From an uncultured Gammaproteobacteria bacterium (GTDB taxonomy: Bacteria; Pseudomonadota; Gammaproteobacteria; Eutrophobiales; Eutrophobiaceae), in NCBI GenBank assembly GCA_943788005.1, contig CALSOP010000002.1, positions 248,001-312,000 on the forward strand: a stretch of DNA of 64,000 nt. The letters are read 5' to 3'. The position numbers and the translations under genes were made by a program. The notes beneath the pieces are model-generated. The model had not been told where the DNA came from. It did no database searches and worked only from the letters and a program-made list of their open reading frames with translations. Shown here piece by piece: positions 39,312-51,598 of the stretch (the first letter of the stretch is position 1; each line of letters begins with the position of its first letter).

Positions 39312-39806
39312 CTATGATGCTTTTTTTAATAAATCAATTAAACCTTGTATTGCTAATAAACAAGACTGTTCTCTGACCTTTAATCGATCACCATCAAAAC
39401 GAATTCGCGTTGTTGTTCCTTCATTGCCTCGCTTGTACCATCCCAAGCACACTGTGCCGACAGGTTTATCCTCTGAGCCACCGTCCGGACCTGCTACACC
39501 AGTAATTGATACGCTGTAATCTGCCCGACTATTTTCGACGGCGCCTATCGCCATGGCGCTTGCTGTTTCTTCACTGACTGCGCCAAACTTTTGAATCGTA
39601 TCAAACGGCACGTCTAACATTTCTTGCTTGGCTTCATTGGAGTAGGTAATAAAGCCACGTTCAAACCAGGCAGAACTCCCTGGTATGCACGTCAGAATTT
39701 CAGCAAGTCCTCCACCTGTACACGATTCAGCTGTGGCTAGCTTGGTTGATGTTTTTAAAAACAGTTCCGCGAGTTGTTCTGCTTGTAGTGTTGCTACATC
39801 ACTCAT
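39312..39806 (-). CDS. pncC: CinA-like nicotinamide-nucleotide amidase
   Basis: LATAESCTGGGLAEILTCIPGSSAWFERGFITYSNEAK, SITGVAGPDGG. Confidence 0.95.
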   Translation of the reverse strand: MSDVATLQAEQLAELFLKTSTKLATAESCTGGGLAEILTCIPGSSAWFERGFITYSNEAKQEMLDVPFDTIQKFGAVSEETASAMAIGAVENSRADYSVSITGVAGPDGGSEDKPVGTVCLGWYKRGNEGTTTRIRFDGDRLKVREQSCLLAIQGLIDLLKKAS

Positions 39807-40324
39807 GATGGCTTTAATCTTTTCTCTTTAAAGAATGTCTGAATTAATGCACGGCACTCATCTTCCATTATGCTTTTGTCTATTTCAACCTTGTGATTTA
39901 ATTCTTCTGTTTGAAGTAGGTTAAAGATGCTGCCACACGCGCCTGTTTTTGGATCTGCAACAGCGAAAATAAGTTTAGAAAGTCGTGCATGGACAATAGC
40001 ACCCGCGCACATTGCACAAGGTTCGAGTGTGACATACATCGTTGCGCCAGGTAGACGATAGTTGCCGACATTGTTGCCTGCGTTACGTAACGCTATTATT
40101 TCAGCATGCGCTGTGGGGTCATGAGATGATATCGGTTGATTCCAACCTTCTCCAATAATTTTATCTTCATGAACGATAACTGCGCCAACAGGAACCTCAT
40201 CATATTCTTTCGCTTTTTGCGCTAATTCAAAAGCACGCTGCATCCATTTAACATTATGATCCATGGATGCTAATGAATTGTCATTCCCACTCGATAGTAG
40301 CCGGCGGTTTTCCTGAAATATCAT
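39803..40324 (-). CDS. tadA: tRNA-specific adenosine deaminase
   Basis: [25 protein letters not shown]. Confidence 0.95.
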   Translation of the reverse strand: MIFQENRRLLSSGNDNSLASMDHNVKWMQRAFELAQKAKEYDEVPVGAVIVHEDKIIGEGWNQPISSHDPTAHAEIIALRNAGNNVGNYRLPGATMYVTLEPCAMCAGAIVHARLSKLIFAVADPKTGACGSIFNLLQTEELNHKVEIDKSIMEDECRALIQTFFKEKRLKPS

Positions 40325-41861
40325 AGGTTACGCGCGAAATGCCATCGACTTCATTGATAATACGATTGGAAACATGTCCGAGAAAGTCGTACGGCAGATG
40401 TGCCCAATGTGCTGTCATAAAATCTACGGTTACAACAGCACGTAATGAAACAACATAATCATATTTACGCGCATCACCCATGACACCGACAGACTTAACA
40501 GGAAGGAACACTGTAAAGGCCTGGCTCACTTCATCGTATAAATTATTCGCACGAAGTTCTTCGATAAAGATATTGTCTGCAAGGCGCAGTAGATCTGCAT
40601 ATTCTTTTTTAACTTCACCTAAAATTCTCACACCTAAACCTGGCCCAGGGAACGGATGACGATAAACCATTTCTTTTGGTAAGCCGAGCTGCACTCCCAA
40701 GCGTCTAACTTCATCTTTGAAGAGTTCACGTAAGGGCTCGACCAATTCCATCTTCATCGTGTCGGGCAGACCACCAACATTATGATGTGATTTTATAACA
40801 TGCGCCTTACCGCTCTTGGCGCCGGCAGACTCGATCACGTCAGGATAAATTGTACCCTGCGCCAACCATTTCATATCATCGAAATCATTTGAATGCTCTT
40901 CAAAGATTTTGATGAATTCACCACCAATGATCTTACGTTTAACTTCCGGGTCTTCAACACCACTTAGTTCATCGAGAAAACGTTGCTCGGCATCGACCCG
41001 AATAACTTTGATACCCATATGTTCGGCGAAGGTTTCCATAACTTGATCACCTTCGTTCAACCGCAACAAACCATTATCAACGAATACACAAGTCAATTGA
41101 TCACCAATCGCTTCATGTAATAGTGCGGCAACAACTGAAGAATCAACACCGCCGGATAAGGCTAATAACACTTGATCATTGCCAACCTGTTCTTTAACTC
41201 TTGCTATACCGTCTTCAACAATATTTTCTGTTGTCCAAAGTGAATGGCATCCAGCGACTTTATGTAGAAATCGTTGCAAGATAGCCTGTCCTTGGGTCGT
41301 ATGTGTTACTTCCGGGTGAAACTGTAAGCCATAAAAGTTTCGCGTCTCATCAGCGATACCGGCGATGGGCGCGTTTTCGGTAGAGGCAATCACTTTGAAC
41401 CCTTCCGGTAATGTTTCAACGCGATCGCCGTGGCTCATCCACACGTTTAAAAGTCCATGACCTTCGTCATTGACTTCATCTTGTATATCTTTCAATAAAT
41501 TTGAATGACCACGTGCTCTAATTTGCGCATAACCGAATTCACGTAGGTTGGAATTAGCCACTTTGCCACCAAGCTGTTCTGCCATGGTTTGCATACCATA
41601 ACAAATACCTAATACGGGTAACCCCATATTGAATACCAGTTCGGGGGCTCTGACACCATTTAGCTCAGTAACCGTTTCCGGTCCACCTGAAAGTATGATG
41701 GCATTAGGTTTGAAATCTTTTATTGCCTGCTCTTCCATATCAAAGGCATGGATCTCACTATAGACACCCGCTTCGCGGACACGTCTGGCAATAAGTTGAG
41801 TGTATTGCGATCCAAAATCCAGGATCAAGATACGTTCGGAATGTATATCAGTTGTCATCAA
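40281..41861 (-). CDS. guaA: GMP synthase (glutamine-hydrolysing)
   Basis: [31 protein letters not shown]-terminal [12 protein letters not shown]. Confidence 0.98.
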   Translation of the reverse strand: MMTTDIHSERILILDFGSQYTQLIARRVREAGVYSEIHAFDMEEQAIKDFKPNAIILSGGPETVTELNGVRAPELVFNMGLPVLGICYGMQTMAEQLGGKVANSNLREFGYAQIRARGHSNLLKDIQDEVNDEGHGLLNVWMSHGDRVETLPEGFKVIASTENAPIAGIADETRNFYGLQFHPEVTHTTQGQAILQRFLHKVAGCHSLWTTENIVEDGIARVKEQVGNDQVLLALSGGVDSSVVAALLHEAIGDQLTCVFVDNGLLRLNEGDQVMETFAEHMGIKVIRVDAEQRFLDELSGVEDPEVKRKIIGGEFIKIFEEHSNDFDDMKWLAQGTIYPDVIESAGAKSGKAHVIKSHHNVGGLPDTMKMELVEPLRELFKDEVRRLGVQLGLPKEMVYRHPFPGPGLGVRILGEVKKEYADLLRLADNIFIEELRANNLYDEVSQAFTVFLPVKSVGVMGDARKYDYVVSLRAVVTVDFMTAHWAHLPYDFLGHVSNRIINEVDGISRVTYDISGKPPATIEWE

Positions 41862-41935
41862 TTTATTTTAAATTTAAATTCGAGTTTAAAAGTTCTTAAA
41901 TGAGTGCAAGACAAGGCAAAAAGTGGCGAGGAAGC

Positions 41936-41984
41936 GAATGACTGCATGGACGCAGGAGATAGAGCGACGCATGGAGCCAAAGCC
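41936..41984. repeat. Dispersed 49-nt GGA-hairpin repeat, copy B (guaB-guaA intergenic)
   Basis: 43/49 identical to 501-549; CTGC-ATGGAC-GCAG hairpin. Confidence 0.7.
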
Positions 41985-42060
41985 GAGCACACATAATAGT
42001 AAGTGAGCATTTCGAGCTGCTTTTTAACGCAGTATTGTGCCATATGAGCGCTTTCAAATA

Positions 42061-43557
42061 TTAAACGCGATAGTTTGGTGGTTCTTTAGTAATAGTTACA
42101 TCATGCACATGACTTTCTTTGTAACCCGCATTGGTTATACGTGTAAATTTTGCTTTTTCGCGCATCTCTTTCAACGTAGAACAGCCGGTATAACCCATTG
42201 CTGCACGAATGCCTCCGGTCATTTGGTGGATAATAGCGGCTAGTGGACCTTTATAAGGAACCCGCCCTTCAATGCCTTCTGGCACCAATTTTTCAATTTC
42301 ATCATTCTCCTGAAAATAGCGATCCGAAGAACCATGTTGTTGCGACATGGCACCCAATGAGCCCATACCACGATACGATTTATAGGAGCGTCCTTGATAA
42401 AGCTCAACTTCACCCGGTGCTTCCTCGGTACCCGCGAACATGCCACCCATCATCGTACTATGCGCACCCGCAGCTAATGCCTTGGCAATATCGCCTGAAA
42501 AACGAATACCACCATCTGATATAAGCGGCACACCTTTACTCTTCAACGCCTTCGCAATATTGAAGACTGCAGATATCTGCGGCATACCAACACCACTAAC
42601 TACTCTCGTGGTACAGATCGAGCCAGGGCCTATTCCTACTTTCACAGCGTCGGCACCAGCATCGACTAGAGCAAGTGCTGCCTCAGCTGTAGCAATATTA
42701 CCGCCAATGACTTGAGTGTCTTTGAAATTCTGCTTTACCCACTTGACCATATCCAAAACACCTTTGGAATGCCCATGTGCAGTATCGACCACAATGACAT
42801 CTACACGTGACTTAACAAGTTGCTCTACTCGTTGCATTGACGCTTCTCCGACACCGACAGCTGCACCAACACGTAAACGCTCGGAAGAATCAATACAGGC
42901 ATTGGGATACTCAGATGCCTTTTGCATATCTTTAACGGTGATTAAGCCCGCAAGTTGAAACTTATCGTTTACTACCAGAACTTTTTCTATTCGGTGCTTA
43001 TGTAATAAAGCTCGAACTTCTTCCTTGGTAGCATTTTCTTGAACTGTTACAAGGTCTTCCTTACGCGTCATAATATTACGCACAGGATCATCTGTTTTAA
43101 TTTCAAAACGCAGATCACGACTGGTCACGATACCAACTAGCTCTTCCCCATCGACGACAGGGACACCTGAAATGTTTTTTTCACGGGTTAAATCGATAAC
43201 TTCCTGAATACTGGTATAAGGCCCGACTGTTAATGGTTCCTTGATAACACCACTCTCATATTTTTTAACCCGTCTTACATTCTTGGACTGCAGTTCAGGA
43301 CTCATATTCTTATGAATAATACCAATGCCGCCTTCCTGAGCCAAAGCTATAGCGAGTCCTGATTCAGTCACAGTATCCATAGCAGCAGATACAATAGGGA
43401 CGTTTAGGGTTATTTCCCTTGTTAACAGGGTTTGTAATGAGACTTCACGCGGTAAGACTTCAGAATAATCTGGTACGAGTAAAACATCATCAAAGGTAAG
43501 CGCTTCTTCAGCAATAATCATGACGGGTCCATTTGTTGGATTTGAAATAACCGACAA
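42061..43557 (-). CDS. guaB: IMP dehydrogenase
   Basis: [22 protein letters not shown] domains, [17 protein letters not shown]. Confidence 0.98.
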   Translation of the reverse strand: MSVISNPTNGPVMIIAEEALTFDDVLLVPDYSEVLPREVSLQTLLTREITLNVPIVSAAMDTVTESGLAIALAQEGGIGIIHKNMSPELQSKNVRRVKKYESGVIKEPLTVGPYTSIQEVIDLTREKNISGVPVVDGEELVGIVTSRDLRFEIKTDDPVRNIMTRKEDLVTVQENATKEEVRALLHKHRIEKVLVVNDKFQLAGLITVKDMQKASEYPNACIDSSERLRVGAAVGVGEASMQRVEQLVKSRVDVIVVDTAHGHSKGVLDMVKWVKQNFKDTQVIGGNIATAEAALALVDAGADAVKVGIGPGSICTTRVVSGVGMPQISAVFNIAKALKSKGVPLISDGGIRFSGDIAKALAAGAHSTMMGGMFAGTEEAPGEVELYQGRSYKSYRGMGSLGAMSQQHGSSDRYFQENDEIEKLVPEGIEGRVPYKGPLAAIIHQMTGGIRAAMGYTGCSTLKEMREKAKFTRITNAGYKESHVHDVTITKEPPNYRV

Positions 43558-43632
43558 TTATAGTCTCTACTCGCTCAACGGCAAACTCTCTTCTGCTTTG
43601 TTTCGCTATTCTTTTCGCTTAACATAAATAAT

Positions 43633-44991
43633 ATGTCCCCAATCAATAGCAAATCACCCGATCCAAACGATATTTACACGATAAGTCGTTTAAATCGTGA
43701 AGTCCGCAGAGTTCTGGAAGATGTGTTTCCGACGATCTGGATACAAGGCGAGATTTCAAATCTAGCTAAACCAGCATCAGGCCATCTTTACTTCACCTTA
43801 AAAGACAATGCAGCCCAAGTAAGATGCGCCATGTTCAAAAACCGTCAATCTGGCCTACGATTTGATCCTGAAAATGGCATGCAAGTCATGGCTCGAGCCA
43901 ATATCGGACTTTATGAAGGTCGCGGCGAATACCAGCTCATCATCGAGTCACTAGAACCCGCTGGCGCTGGTGCGCTACAGATCGCTTTCGAAGCATTAAA
44001 ACAGAAGTTATCTACTGAAGGTCTATTTGCTGAAGAAAACAAAAAGTCACTACCGCAATATCCAAAAACTATTGGCATTATCACCTCAGCTACAGGAGCC
44101 GCCGTTCAAGATATCCTGAGTATCCTCAAACGTAGATACCCTTACGGCAAGGTGATTATTTACCCAGTTGCTGTACAGGGTGAAGGTGCGGCAATAAAGA
44201 TAGCTAATGCTATTAAACTTGCTGACCAACGAAAGGAATGTGATGTGTTAATCCTATCGCGCGGAGGTGGCTCCTTAGAAGATCTGTGGTCATTTAATGA
44301 AGAAGTTGTCGCACGTGCATTATTTGATACTGCAACACCCATTGTCAGTGGCGTAGGTCATGAAATTGATTTTACCATTGCCGACTTTGTTGCTGACCAT
44401 AGGGCGCCAACACCCTCAGCTGCCGCTGAGCTAGTCAGCCCTGATATGATAGAAACGGTTACAAAACTGAAGCAACAAGAAGAACAATTGATTCATCATC
44501 AAAAGCAAATTATTCATAATCTCCGTCGCCATGTTGAATTGTTATCGGTGCAAGTACCGCACCCTAAACAACGTCTAATAGAGCTAATGCAACGAACGGA
44601 TGAATACTCAATGCGAATCAGACATCAAATTGAGAGTGAGCTATCAAATAAAAAGATAAGCCTTTCTACATGGTTACATAAAATCAGTGAATTAAACCCT
44701 GTACATAAAGTTTCCCAACAGCTCGAAAAGGTAAAGCATATACAATCCCAACTTGAGCAATCGATAAAACAAATTCTTGATAAATCAAATAGCGACATTT
44801 CTAGATTGAGTCATATGTTGAACACTATTAGTCCTATCTCAACATTAGATCGAGGCTATGCCATTGTCACGGATACCAAAACAAATTCAATTGTTACAGG
44901 TGTTAATAATCTAAATGCCGGAGATCAACTTCGAATTAGATTATCTGCAGCTGAAATTGATTCGACTATAGATGAGATCCATGAAAACTAA
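43633..44991 (+). CDS. xseA: Exodeoxyribonuclease VII large subunit
   Basis: YTISRLNREVRRVLEDVFPTIWIQGEISNLAKPASGHLYFTLKD; VGHEIDFTIADFVADHRAPTPSAAAEL. Confidence 0.97.
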   Translation: MSPINSKSPDPNDIYTISRLNREVRRVLEDVFPTIWIQGEISNLAKPASGHLYFTLKDNAAQVRCAMFKNRQSGLRFDPENGMQVMARANIGLYEGRGEYQLIIESLEPAGAGALQIAFEALKQKLSTEGLFAEENKKSLPQYPKTIGIITSATGAAVQDILSILKRRYPYGKVIIYPVAVQGEGAAIKIANAIKLADQRKECDVLILSRGGGSLEDLWSFNEEVVARALFDTATPIVSGVGHEIDFTIADFVADHRAPTPSAAAELVSPDMIETVTKLKQQEEQLIHHQKQIIHNLRRHVELLSVQVPHPKQRLIELMQRTDEYSMRIRHQIESELSNKKISLSTWLHKISELNPVHKVSQQLEKVKHIQSQLEQSIKQILDKSNSDISRLSHMLNTISPISTLDRGYAIVTDTKTNSIVTGVNNLNAGDQLRIRLSAAEIDSTIDEIHEN

Positions 44992-45802
44992 ATTTATTTT
45001 ATTAGTACTCTCGGTTTATCTGTCATCGATTTCTGTTATTAATGCATTAGAACTTCCTGCTGAGTCTGCCGTCCCCGGTGGCATTGCTATTATCTCAATT
45101 CATACGGAAGAAAAACCAGAGGCTTATTTAAATGATCAAAGGGTTATGGTTGTTGGTTCAAGCGATAATTGGAAAGCCATTGTTGGCATTCCCCTCACTG
45201 AAAAAACTGGCTCACAGGTACTAACTGTCAAAAACAATGATCTTAAAACAAATTATCAATTTGAAATTCTCAATAAAGAATATGAAACACAATATCTCAC
45301 CATCAAGAATAAAAGAAAAGTAAATCCGAATAAGCAGGACATGTCTCGCATAGTTGCAGAAAAAGAAATCATCTCGAAAGCAAAATCACATTGGCGTGAT
45401 AGTGATAATATAACGCTACAATTCATTAAACCAACAGAAGGACCTTATAGTAGCCCATTTGGCTTAAAACGTTTTTTTAATAAGCAACCAAGAAAACCAC
45501 ATAGCGGTTTAGATATCGCAGCGCCAAAAGGAACGCCCATTGCTGCACCAGCTAATGGTATCGTAATAAATACGGGCAATTATTTTTTTAATGGCAATAC
45601 TGTCTTTATAGACCATGGCCAAGGACTGATTACTATGTATTGTCATATGAACCACATAGATATTAAAGAAGGATCTCAAGTAAAAACCGGTGACATTATT
45701 GGCAAAGTCGGATTAACTGGCCGTGTAACCGGAGCACATTTACATTGGAGTGTAATTTTAAATAATACTACGGTTGATCCGTTATTATTTTTAGCAAAAT
45801 AA
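44972..45802 (+). CDS. M23-family peptidoglycan endopeptidase
   Basis: RKPHSGLDIAAPKGTPIAAPANGIV..., GAHLHWSVILN. Confidence 0.93.
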   Translation: MRSMKTKFILLVLSVYLSSISVINALELPAESAVPGGIAIISIHTEEKPEAYLNDQRVMVVGSSDNWKAIVGIPLTEKTGSQVLTVKNNDLKTNYQFEILNKEYETQYLTIKNKRKVNPNKQDMSRIVAEKEIISKAKSHWRDSDNITLQFIKPTEGPYSSPFGLKRFFNKQPRKPHSGLDIAAPKGTPIAAPANGIVINTGNYFFNGNTVFIDHGQGLITMYCHMNHIDIKEGSQVKTGDIIGKVGLTGRVTGAHLHWSVILNNTTVDPLLFLAK

Positions 45803-45815
45803 TAGTACGCAGGAA

Positions 45816-46571
45816 CTAATACCTGAGTTTGTACCAAACTATTCCAATATACTCGTGTAATGCCATACGAACATTAAACAACGCGGAAGCATCAGGAAAA
45901 TAATAAACCCAAGATGAGTTAGTCATATTAGAAGTAAAGACAGTGGGTGCTGGTGTTACCTCAATGCCTGATTGCTCAAACATCATGACGGCGCGAAGCA
46001 TATGCCAAGCGTGAGTGACAAGATAAATCTCCTTAATTCCATTTTCTTTTAATATTGCTGCAGAATAACTCGCATTTTCAGCAGTATTCTTTGAATTGGT
46101 CTCTTGCCACGCTACAGATACATTAAAACTATTCGTCAGCGTATCTACCATAACAGATGCTTCTGATAATTCACTGGAGCCAACATACCCACCGGAGACA
46201 AGAATAGGCAGGCCAGTCTGTTTATGCAGAAAAGCGGCGTAATGGTTCCGTTCTAAGACAGCGGCACCATCAATAGCTTTACCAAACTCTAGTGCATAAG
46301 GATGACTGCCCGCAGAGAGAACAACAATTGCCTGTTCATTTTTAACTACAACTGGAGGTTCAAGTGGTGGATATCGTTCTAAACTCTTAATCAACAAGTG
46401 AGAAAATGAGGGAGAAAAAAATAATACTAAAGACAGAACACCAACGTAAATTAATAGCTGTGAATATTTTTTATATTTTTTAAATAACAATAAGCCAGAT
46501 ATAACTAACAAAATATTTATTGTTGGAGGTAATATTATCGCCTTAAGTAAAGCGATTACCGAAAAACTCAT
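45816..46571 (-). CDS. YdcF/ElyC-family DUF218 membrane protein
   Basis: IVVLSAGSHPY, SKNTAENASYSAAIL, VTHAWHMLRAVMMFEQSG. Confidence 0.9.
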   Translation of the reverse strand: MSFSVIALLKAIILPPTINILLVISGLLLFKKYKKYSQLLIYVGVLSLVLFFSPSFSHLLIKSLERYPPLEPPVVVKNEQAIVVLSAGSHPYALEFGKAIDGAAVLERNHYAAFLHKQTGLPILVSGGYVGSSELSEASVMVDTLTNSFNVSVAWQETNSKNTAENASYSAAILKENGIKEIYLVTHAWHMLRAVMMFEQSGIEVTPAPTVFTSNMTNSSWVYYFPDASALFNVRMALHEYIGIVWYKLRY

Positions 46572-46594
46572 AACTCATTTATCCTGAAATAGAT

Positions 46595-47545
46595 TCACCC
46601 GATGCCTGTAAATCGGCATGGTAGGAAGATCGTAACCATCGGCGCGCTAGCAACATTATCAAAACCTAGACCTTCTGCAAATTGTCGCAGTTCTTCAAAT
46701 TCTTCAGGATGCACATAGCGCTCTACGGGCAAATGAAAACGACTCGGTTGTAGGTATTGTCCGATTGTTATCATATTACAATCATGATTTCTTAAATCTT
46801 TTAAGACTTGTCTTACCTCATCTATTGTTTCTCCTAGACCTAACATTAGCCCAGACTTAGCCGGGACTGAATCATTTTGCTGTTTGAATTTTTTAATCAA
46901 TTCTAATGATGCTGAATAGTCTGCGCCTGGCCTAACTTTAGTATATAAAGCGGGTACTGATTCAAGATTGTGATTAAACACATCTGGCGGTGCTGCCTTT
47001 AGTATATCAAGTGCAATATCAATCTTGGAGCGAAAGTCTGGCACCAGTATTTCAATTTTTGTATCTGGAGACTCTACCCTTATCTCATTAATGCAATTCA
47101 CAAAATGACCCGCGCCACGATCCAATAGATCATCCCTGTCGACTGAGGTAATAACCACGTACTTTAGTTGCATCAGTTTTATAGCGTTTGCGAGATTTTT
47201 AGGTTCTTCTGCATCAAGTCCTTTTGGTTTGCCGTGTGCAACATCACAGAATGGGCAACGACGAGTACAAATATCACCCATTATCATAAAAGTCGCTGTG
47301 CCTTGCCCAAAGCATTCACCAATATTAGGACACGATGCTTCTTCACAAACAGTATGTAATTTATGTTTGCGTATCAATGATTTCAAATCTAATACTTTTT
47401 TATCTGTAGGCGCCTTAGCTTTAATCCAAACAGGTTTTCTTTCTAGCTTACCCTCTACAGGTATAATCTTTACTGGGTTTTTGTTGGTCTTTAGCTTGCC
47501 GCGCTTATCGCGCTCTGGCTGTTTATGAATATTATCTTGATACAT
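46595..47545 (-). CDS. lipA: Lipoyl synthase
   Basis: [41 protein letters not shown]. Confidence 0.97.
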   Translation of the reverse strand: MYQDNIHKQPERDKRGKLKTNKNPVKIIPVEGKLERKPVWIKAKAPTDKKVLDLKSLIRKHKLHTVCEEASCPNIGECFGQGTATFMIMGDICTRRCPFCDVAHGKPKGLDAEEPKNLANAIKLMQLKYVVITSVDRDDLLDRGAGHFVNCINEIRVESPDTKIEILVPDFRSKIDIALDILKAAPPDVFNHNLESVPALYTKVRPGADYSASLELIKKFKQQNDSVPAKSGLMLGLGETIDEVRQVLKDLRNHDCNMITIGQYLQPSRFHLPVERYVHPEEFEELRQFAEGLGFDNVASAPMVTIFLPCRFTGIG

Positions 47546-47565
47546 TAATTCTTCCTTTGGTTCAC

Positions 47566-48201
47566 TTATGCAACATCTGACAAGACACCTGATAATTTAT
47601 CCAGGTTATTAATCAAATGGTGAGAAAGCCTCTGCTTTACATCTGCAAAGGCAATATCTGTCTTATGTTTTACTAGTTGTGTACAAACCAAGCCCTCATA
47701 CCCGCAAGGGTTGATACCTTCAAAAGGTTTTAGATCCATATCTATATTTAATGAGAGCCCATGATAAGTAGTTCCTTTTTTTATGCGAACACCTAAGGCC
47801 GCAATTTTTTCACCGTGGACATACGCCCCCGGTGAACCTGATATTCGTTCAGCATTAATTTCATAATCACATAAACAATCGATAATTGATTTTTCGATCA
47901 ATGAAACAAACTTCTTAATGGAATAAGAACGTTGTTTAATATCTATCAATAGGTACGCTATTAATTGTCCAGGTCCATGATATGTGACCTGTCCACCACG
48001 ATCCGTCTTAACCACTGGAATATTAGTTGTATTCAACAAATGCTCTGTTTTGCCAGCAAGCCCTAATGTATAGATCGGCGGGTGTTCAAGTAACCATATT
48101 TCATCGTCGGTATCAGAATCACGTCGCTCATTAAATTCACGCATGCGATCATAGATTGCCATGTATTCCTGCATACCAAGATCTTTTATTAGTATGGTCA
48201 T
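47566..48201 (-). CDS. lipB: Octanoyltransferase
   Basis: [43 protein letters not shown]. Confidence 0.96.
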   Translation of the reverse strand: MTILIKDLGMQEYMAIYDRMREFNERRDSDTDDEIWLLEHPPIYTLGLAGKTEHLLNTTNIPVVKTDRGGQVTYHGPGQLIAYLLIDIKQRSYSIKKFVSLIEKSIIDCLCDYEINAERISGSPGAYVHGEKIAALGVRIKKGTTYHGLSLNIDMDLKPFEGINPCGYEGLVCTQLVKHKTDIAFADVKQRLSHHLINNLDKLSGVLSDVA

Positions 48202-48512
48202 AAGGCCATCAGCACCTTTTCATGGGCAGTCAGCTCAAGGTAGATATTATCGAGTTGCTGTCGACTCTCTGCTTCCACAGTAACTGTAATTGAGATGTAT
48301 TTCCCTTCCTGACTAACACGGCTTTTTATAGCGCCTTCCGTCAAATCAGGGACATATTTTCTTACAATCTCGACAATCAGAATGTCAAAACCTTCTTCGG
48401 CCATCCCCATTGCTTTGATGGGAAACTGACAGGGAAATGACATAATGCTATCTTCATCAGGCTCTTGCATAAGATTTTGCTTTTGTTCAATATTTCGAGG
48501 AAAGATTAACAT
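48198..48512 (-). CDS. YbeD/DUF493 family protein
   Basis: [50 protein letters not shown]; next to lipB. Confidence 0.85.
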   Translation of the reverse strand: MLIFPRNIEQKQNLMQEPDEDSIMSFPCQFPIKAMGMAEEGFDILIVEIVRKYVPDLTEGAIKSRVSQEGKYISITVTVEAESRQQLDNIYLELTAHEKVLMAL

Positions 48513-48542
48513 ATTTTCATTTATCTGAATGATACTAAAAGG

Positions 48543-49043
48543 ATGATGCTAAAACACGATCAAACTCTAGCTGATCTACGATCAATCAATGCCTCAAATG
48601 GCAGATTAAGCTGGATCGGCATCAGACCTAAACACCAGCAAGGTATGATCATGCCAGAAAAGGCTATCTTATTGGAAAATAAAGGTATTGAGGGTGATCA
48701 TATTGCCAAAGGCTCTAGTAGGAAACGTCAGGTTACACTCATCCAGGAAGAACACCTACCGATCGTAAGTAAATTAGTAAATAGTAATACTGTATATCCT
48801 CAGTTATTACGACGAAACCTCGTTGTAGGAGGAATTAATTTACTGGCTCTCAAAAGTGAGCGATTTTCCATCGGAGAATGCGTTCTGGAAGGAACAGGTC
48901 TTTGCCATCCTTGTTCACGTATGGAAGAAGCATTAGGAACAGGAGGTTATAATGCCATGCGCGGACATGGTGGAATTACAGCTATCGTGATTCGTGGTGG
49001 TACTATCGCTTTACATGACAGTGTCGTCTTATTGACGGAATAA
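48543..49043 (+). CDS. MOSC-domain protein
   Basis: GIEGDHIAKGSSRKRQVTLIQEEHL, LRRNLVVGGINLL, GTGLCHPCSRME. Confidence 0.88.
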   Translation: MMLKHDQTLADLRSINASNGRLSWIGIRPKHQQGMIMPEKAILLENKGIEGDHIAKGSSRKRQVTLIQEEHLPIVSKLVNSNTVYPQLLRRNLVVGGINLLALKSERFSIGECVLEGTGLCHPCSRMEEALGTGGYNAMRGHGGITAIVIRGGTIALHDSVVLLTE

Positions 49044-49137
49044 CGGATGGCCGTTTAAATTCAACAATTGATTGTAATTTTAATACATGCCCCCAACTAT
49101 TAACTATAATAGAATTATCAGCCATTGGAGAGAAGTA

Positions 49138-49514
49138 TGGATATTAAAGAAAATGCCAAGAACGTAGATGTTTGGACCCGTGGTCTATTTATACTAATTT
49201 ATGGTGTTATATTTTATTTCCTATTTTTCCTGATTTGGTTAGTGGTTATTTTTCAATTTCTTATGAAATTGATCACAACAGAATTGAATGAGCAATTACT
49301 CGACTTTAGTGATTCCTTAACTAAATATGTGAGCCAAATACTACTCTATATCACCTTCAAGTCCGAAGAACGCCCGTTCCCATTTAGCCCATGGCCGTCA
49401 GATGATGATGTCATGAATTCAAACTCTCTTAGTAATCAAACGGCTACCAAGAAGAAGAAAACATCAAAGAAAAAAGCAATAAAGAAAACGCCTAAAGGCC
49501 CAGACGAAACATAA
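49138..49514 (+). CDS. DUF4389 family membrane protein
   Basis: RGLFILIYGVIFYFLFFLIWLVVIFQF, YVSQILLYITFKSEERPFPFSPWP. Confidence 0.75.
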
Positions 49515-49673
49515 TAAAATAGTTATCTAACTAATATGTGATGCATTTCTCTATACATTAGACCTGCAAATTGAAACATGTGATAGAGATAACAAACGTA
49601 ATTGCTTAATTTGTAATAAAATTAACATGTTTATGAACTATTTAAATTCAAGCAATTAATCCAAGGTCACAAA

Positions 49674-50534
49674 ATGACAGACAATAAAATAAATCCAAGT
49701 TATCTCAGCAAGATCCCAATCTTTGCATCGCTCAGTAATGACGAACTACAAGAGATCATTAATTCTCCAGACAATGGTTATGAAGAATATGAAATGAAAC
49801 AGGCTATTATTCGTGAGGAAGAAATTGGCGATTGCATGTATGTCATTCTGGAAGGCACGGTTGAAGTCTCGATTAAAGGCAGTTCAGGTGGTCGCGAAAT
49901 CACGATTGCTACTTTACGTGCAGGTGACTTTTTTGGTGAACAATCATTACTCCCCGGTGGTACTGGAAGAAGGAATGCCAGTGTCCGTGCATTTCATCCA
50001 AGCAAGCTATTTCGTATAGATAAAAAACATGTATTGTTAAATATTGGTGGCCTAGATGAATCAGAGGACGTAACCGTTCAGATGTTCCAGTCCGGTGAAC
50101 AAGAAGTTCGCGATATGCTGGGTAAACTTCGAATATTTGAATCTCTTGCATCATCAGAATTAGATACCTACCGTTCATGGACCGAGGTAGTCACTGTGGG
50201 CCCTGGTGATTTCGTTGTAAAAGAAGATGAGCCCGGTGATCATTTATTCCTCGTTCTTGAAGGCATTGTCGAAGTTTTTATAATTGATGAAGATGGAAAG
50301 ATCAATATACTCGCCAGATTGAAACCTGGAGAATACTTCGGCGAACAGGCATTAATGGATGATAGCAGCGGGGAGAGAAATGCCTATGTCCGAACGGATA
50401 ATGAAACGCGACTAATTAAAATTGCAAAAGATTATTTCAAATTAGCATTAAAAAGAGATAGCGTTTTAGCTATGTCCTTAAAAAAGGTAGGCGAAGCCCA
50501 AAAGGAAGAGATTTCAAAGCTTGAAGGCAAATAA
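49674..50534 (+). CDS. Tandem cyclic-nucleotide-binding-domain protein
   Basis: Two CNB domains with cassettes FGEQSLLPGGTGRRNASVRA and FGEQALMDDSSGERNAYVR. Confidence 0.9.
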   Translation: MTDNKINPSYLSKIPIFASLSNDELQEIINSPDNGYEEYEMKQAIIREEEIGDCMYVILEGTVEVSIKGSSGGREITIATLRAGDFFGEQSLLPGGTGRRNASVRAFHPSKLFRIDKKHVLLNIGGLDESEDVTVQMFQSGEQEVRDMLGKLRIFESLASSELDTYRSWTEVVTVGPGDFVVKEDEPGDHLFLVLEGIVEVFIIDEDGKINILARLKPGEYFGEQALMDDSSGERNAYVRTDNETRLIKIAKDYFKLALKRDSVLAMSLKKVGEAQKEEISKLEGK

Positions 50535-50665
50535 TAATATAGCTGTTCATTAGTACCCGCCCTTCCCAACCCAAGCTATTCCAAAGCAATTGATTTATAC
50601 TGGACCTTCAGAGTCACGGTATACGTGGCTGGCTCTATTGATATTGGTAATTCTATTTTTTCATC

Positions 50666-51589
50666 ATGTCTGCATTAAAAATAAAAAATTTAAATAAAAT
50701 ATATTCAAACAAATTCGAAGCATTAAAAGGGATTGATCTGAATGTAAAACAAGGTGATTTTTTCGCATTACTAGGTCCTAACGGCGCAGGGAAATCAACT
50801 ACGATTGGTATTATTTGCGGTCTTGTCAATAAAACATCCGGCTCAGTTAAAGTCTTTGGGCACGATATAGACACAGATAATGATGCGGCAAAAGCTTCTA
50901 TCGGAGTCGTCCCCCAAGAACTCAATTTCTCTCAGTTTGAGACATCCTTAAGCATTGTCATCAATCAAGGTGGTTACTACGGAATATCTAGACGCATCGC
51001 AACTGAACGAGCGGAGAAATATCTTAAAAAGCTTGGACTTTGGGAAAAACGTAATGAGGTTTCACGTAACTTATCGGGCGGGATGAAACGTAGATTGATG
51101 ATTGCCAGAGCACTAATCCATGAGCCAAAAATGTTAATTCTGGATGAACCGACCGCCGGAGTTGATGTTGAGTTGAGACGTTCTATGTGGGATTTCTTAA
51201 TAGATTTAAATCAGCAAGGCATAACAATTGTACTTACCACTCATTATCTTGAAGAGGCTGAAAGCCTTTGTAAGAATATCGCGATCATTGACCAGGGCAA
51301 AATCGTTGAAGATACCTCAATGAAACAACTGCTATCAAAATTAGACAAGGAAACATTCTTTTTTGATTTGGTTGACCCTATTACTTCGTTACCTGATTTA
51401 AACGGCCTTAATAGTAAATTAATAGACCCTACAACTGTAGAAATTGAAATATTACGTAAAGATAATATCAATCAAGTTTTTGATGTTTTTTCCAGTAACA
51501 ATATAAATGTTTGTAGCATGAGAAATAAATCTAATCGACTGGAAGAGCTGTTTCTTGATTTGTTAAATAACAATAATAAAACGGATTAG
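50666..51589 (+). CDS. ABC transporter ATP-binding protein
   Basis: GPNGAGKSTTIGI Walker A, LSGGMKRRLMIARAL, LILDEPTAGVD. Confidence 0.96.
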   Translation: MSALKIKNLNKIYSNKFEALKGIDLNVKQGDFFALLGPNGAGKSTTIGIICGLVNKTSGSVKVFGHDIDTDNDAAKASIGVVPQELNFSQFETSLSIVINQGGYYGISRRIATERAEKYLKKLGLWEKRNEVSRNLSGGMKRRLMIARALIHEPKMLILDEPTAGVDVELRRSMWDFLIDLNQQGITIVLTTHYLEEAESLCKNIAIIDQGKIVEDTSMKQLLSKLDKETFFFDLVDPITSLPDLNGLNSKLIDPTTVEIEILRKDNINQVFDVFSSNNINVCSMRNKSNRLEELFLDLLNNNNKTD

Positions 51590-51598
51590 ATTATCTCA

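Noticed and set aside
41858-42043. 61-aa ORF between guaA and guaB
   Set aside because: It reads through the dispersed hairpin repeat; no coding signal beyond the open frame.
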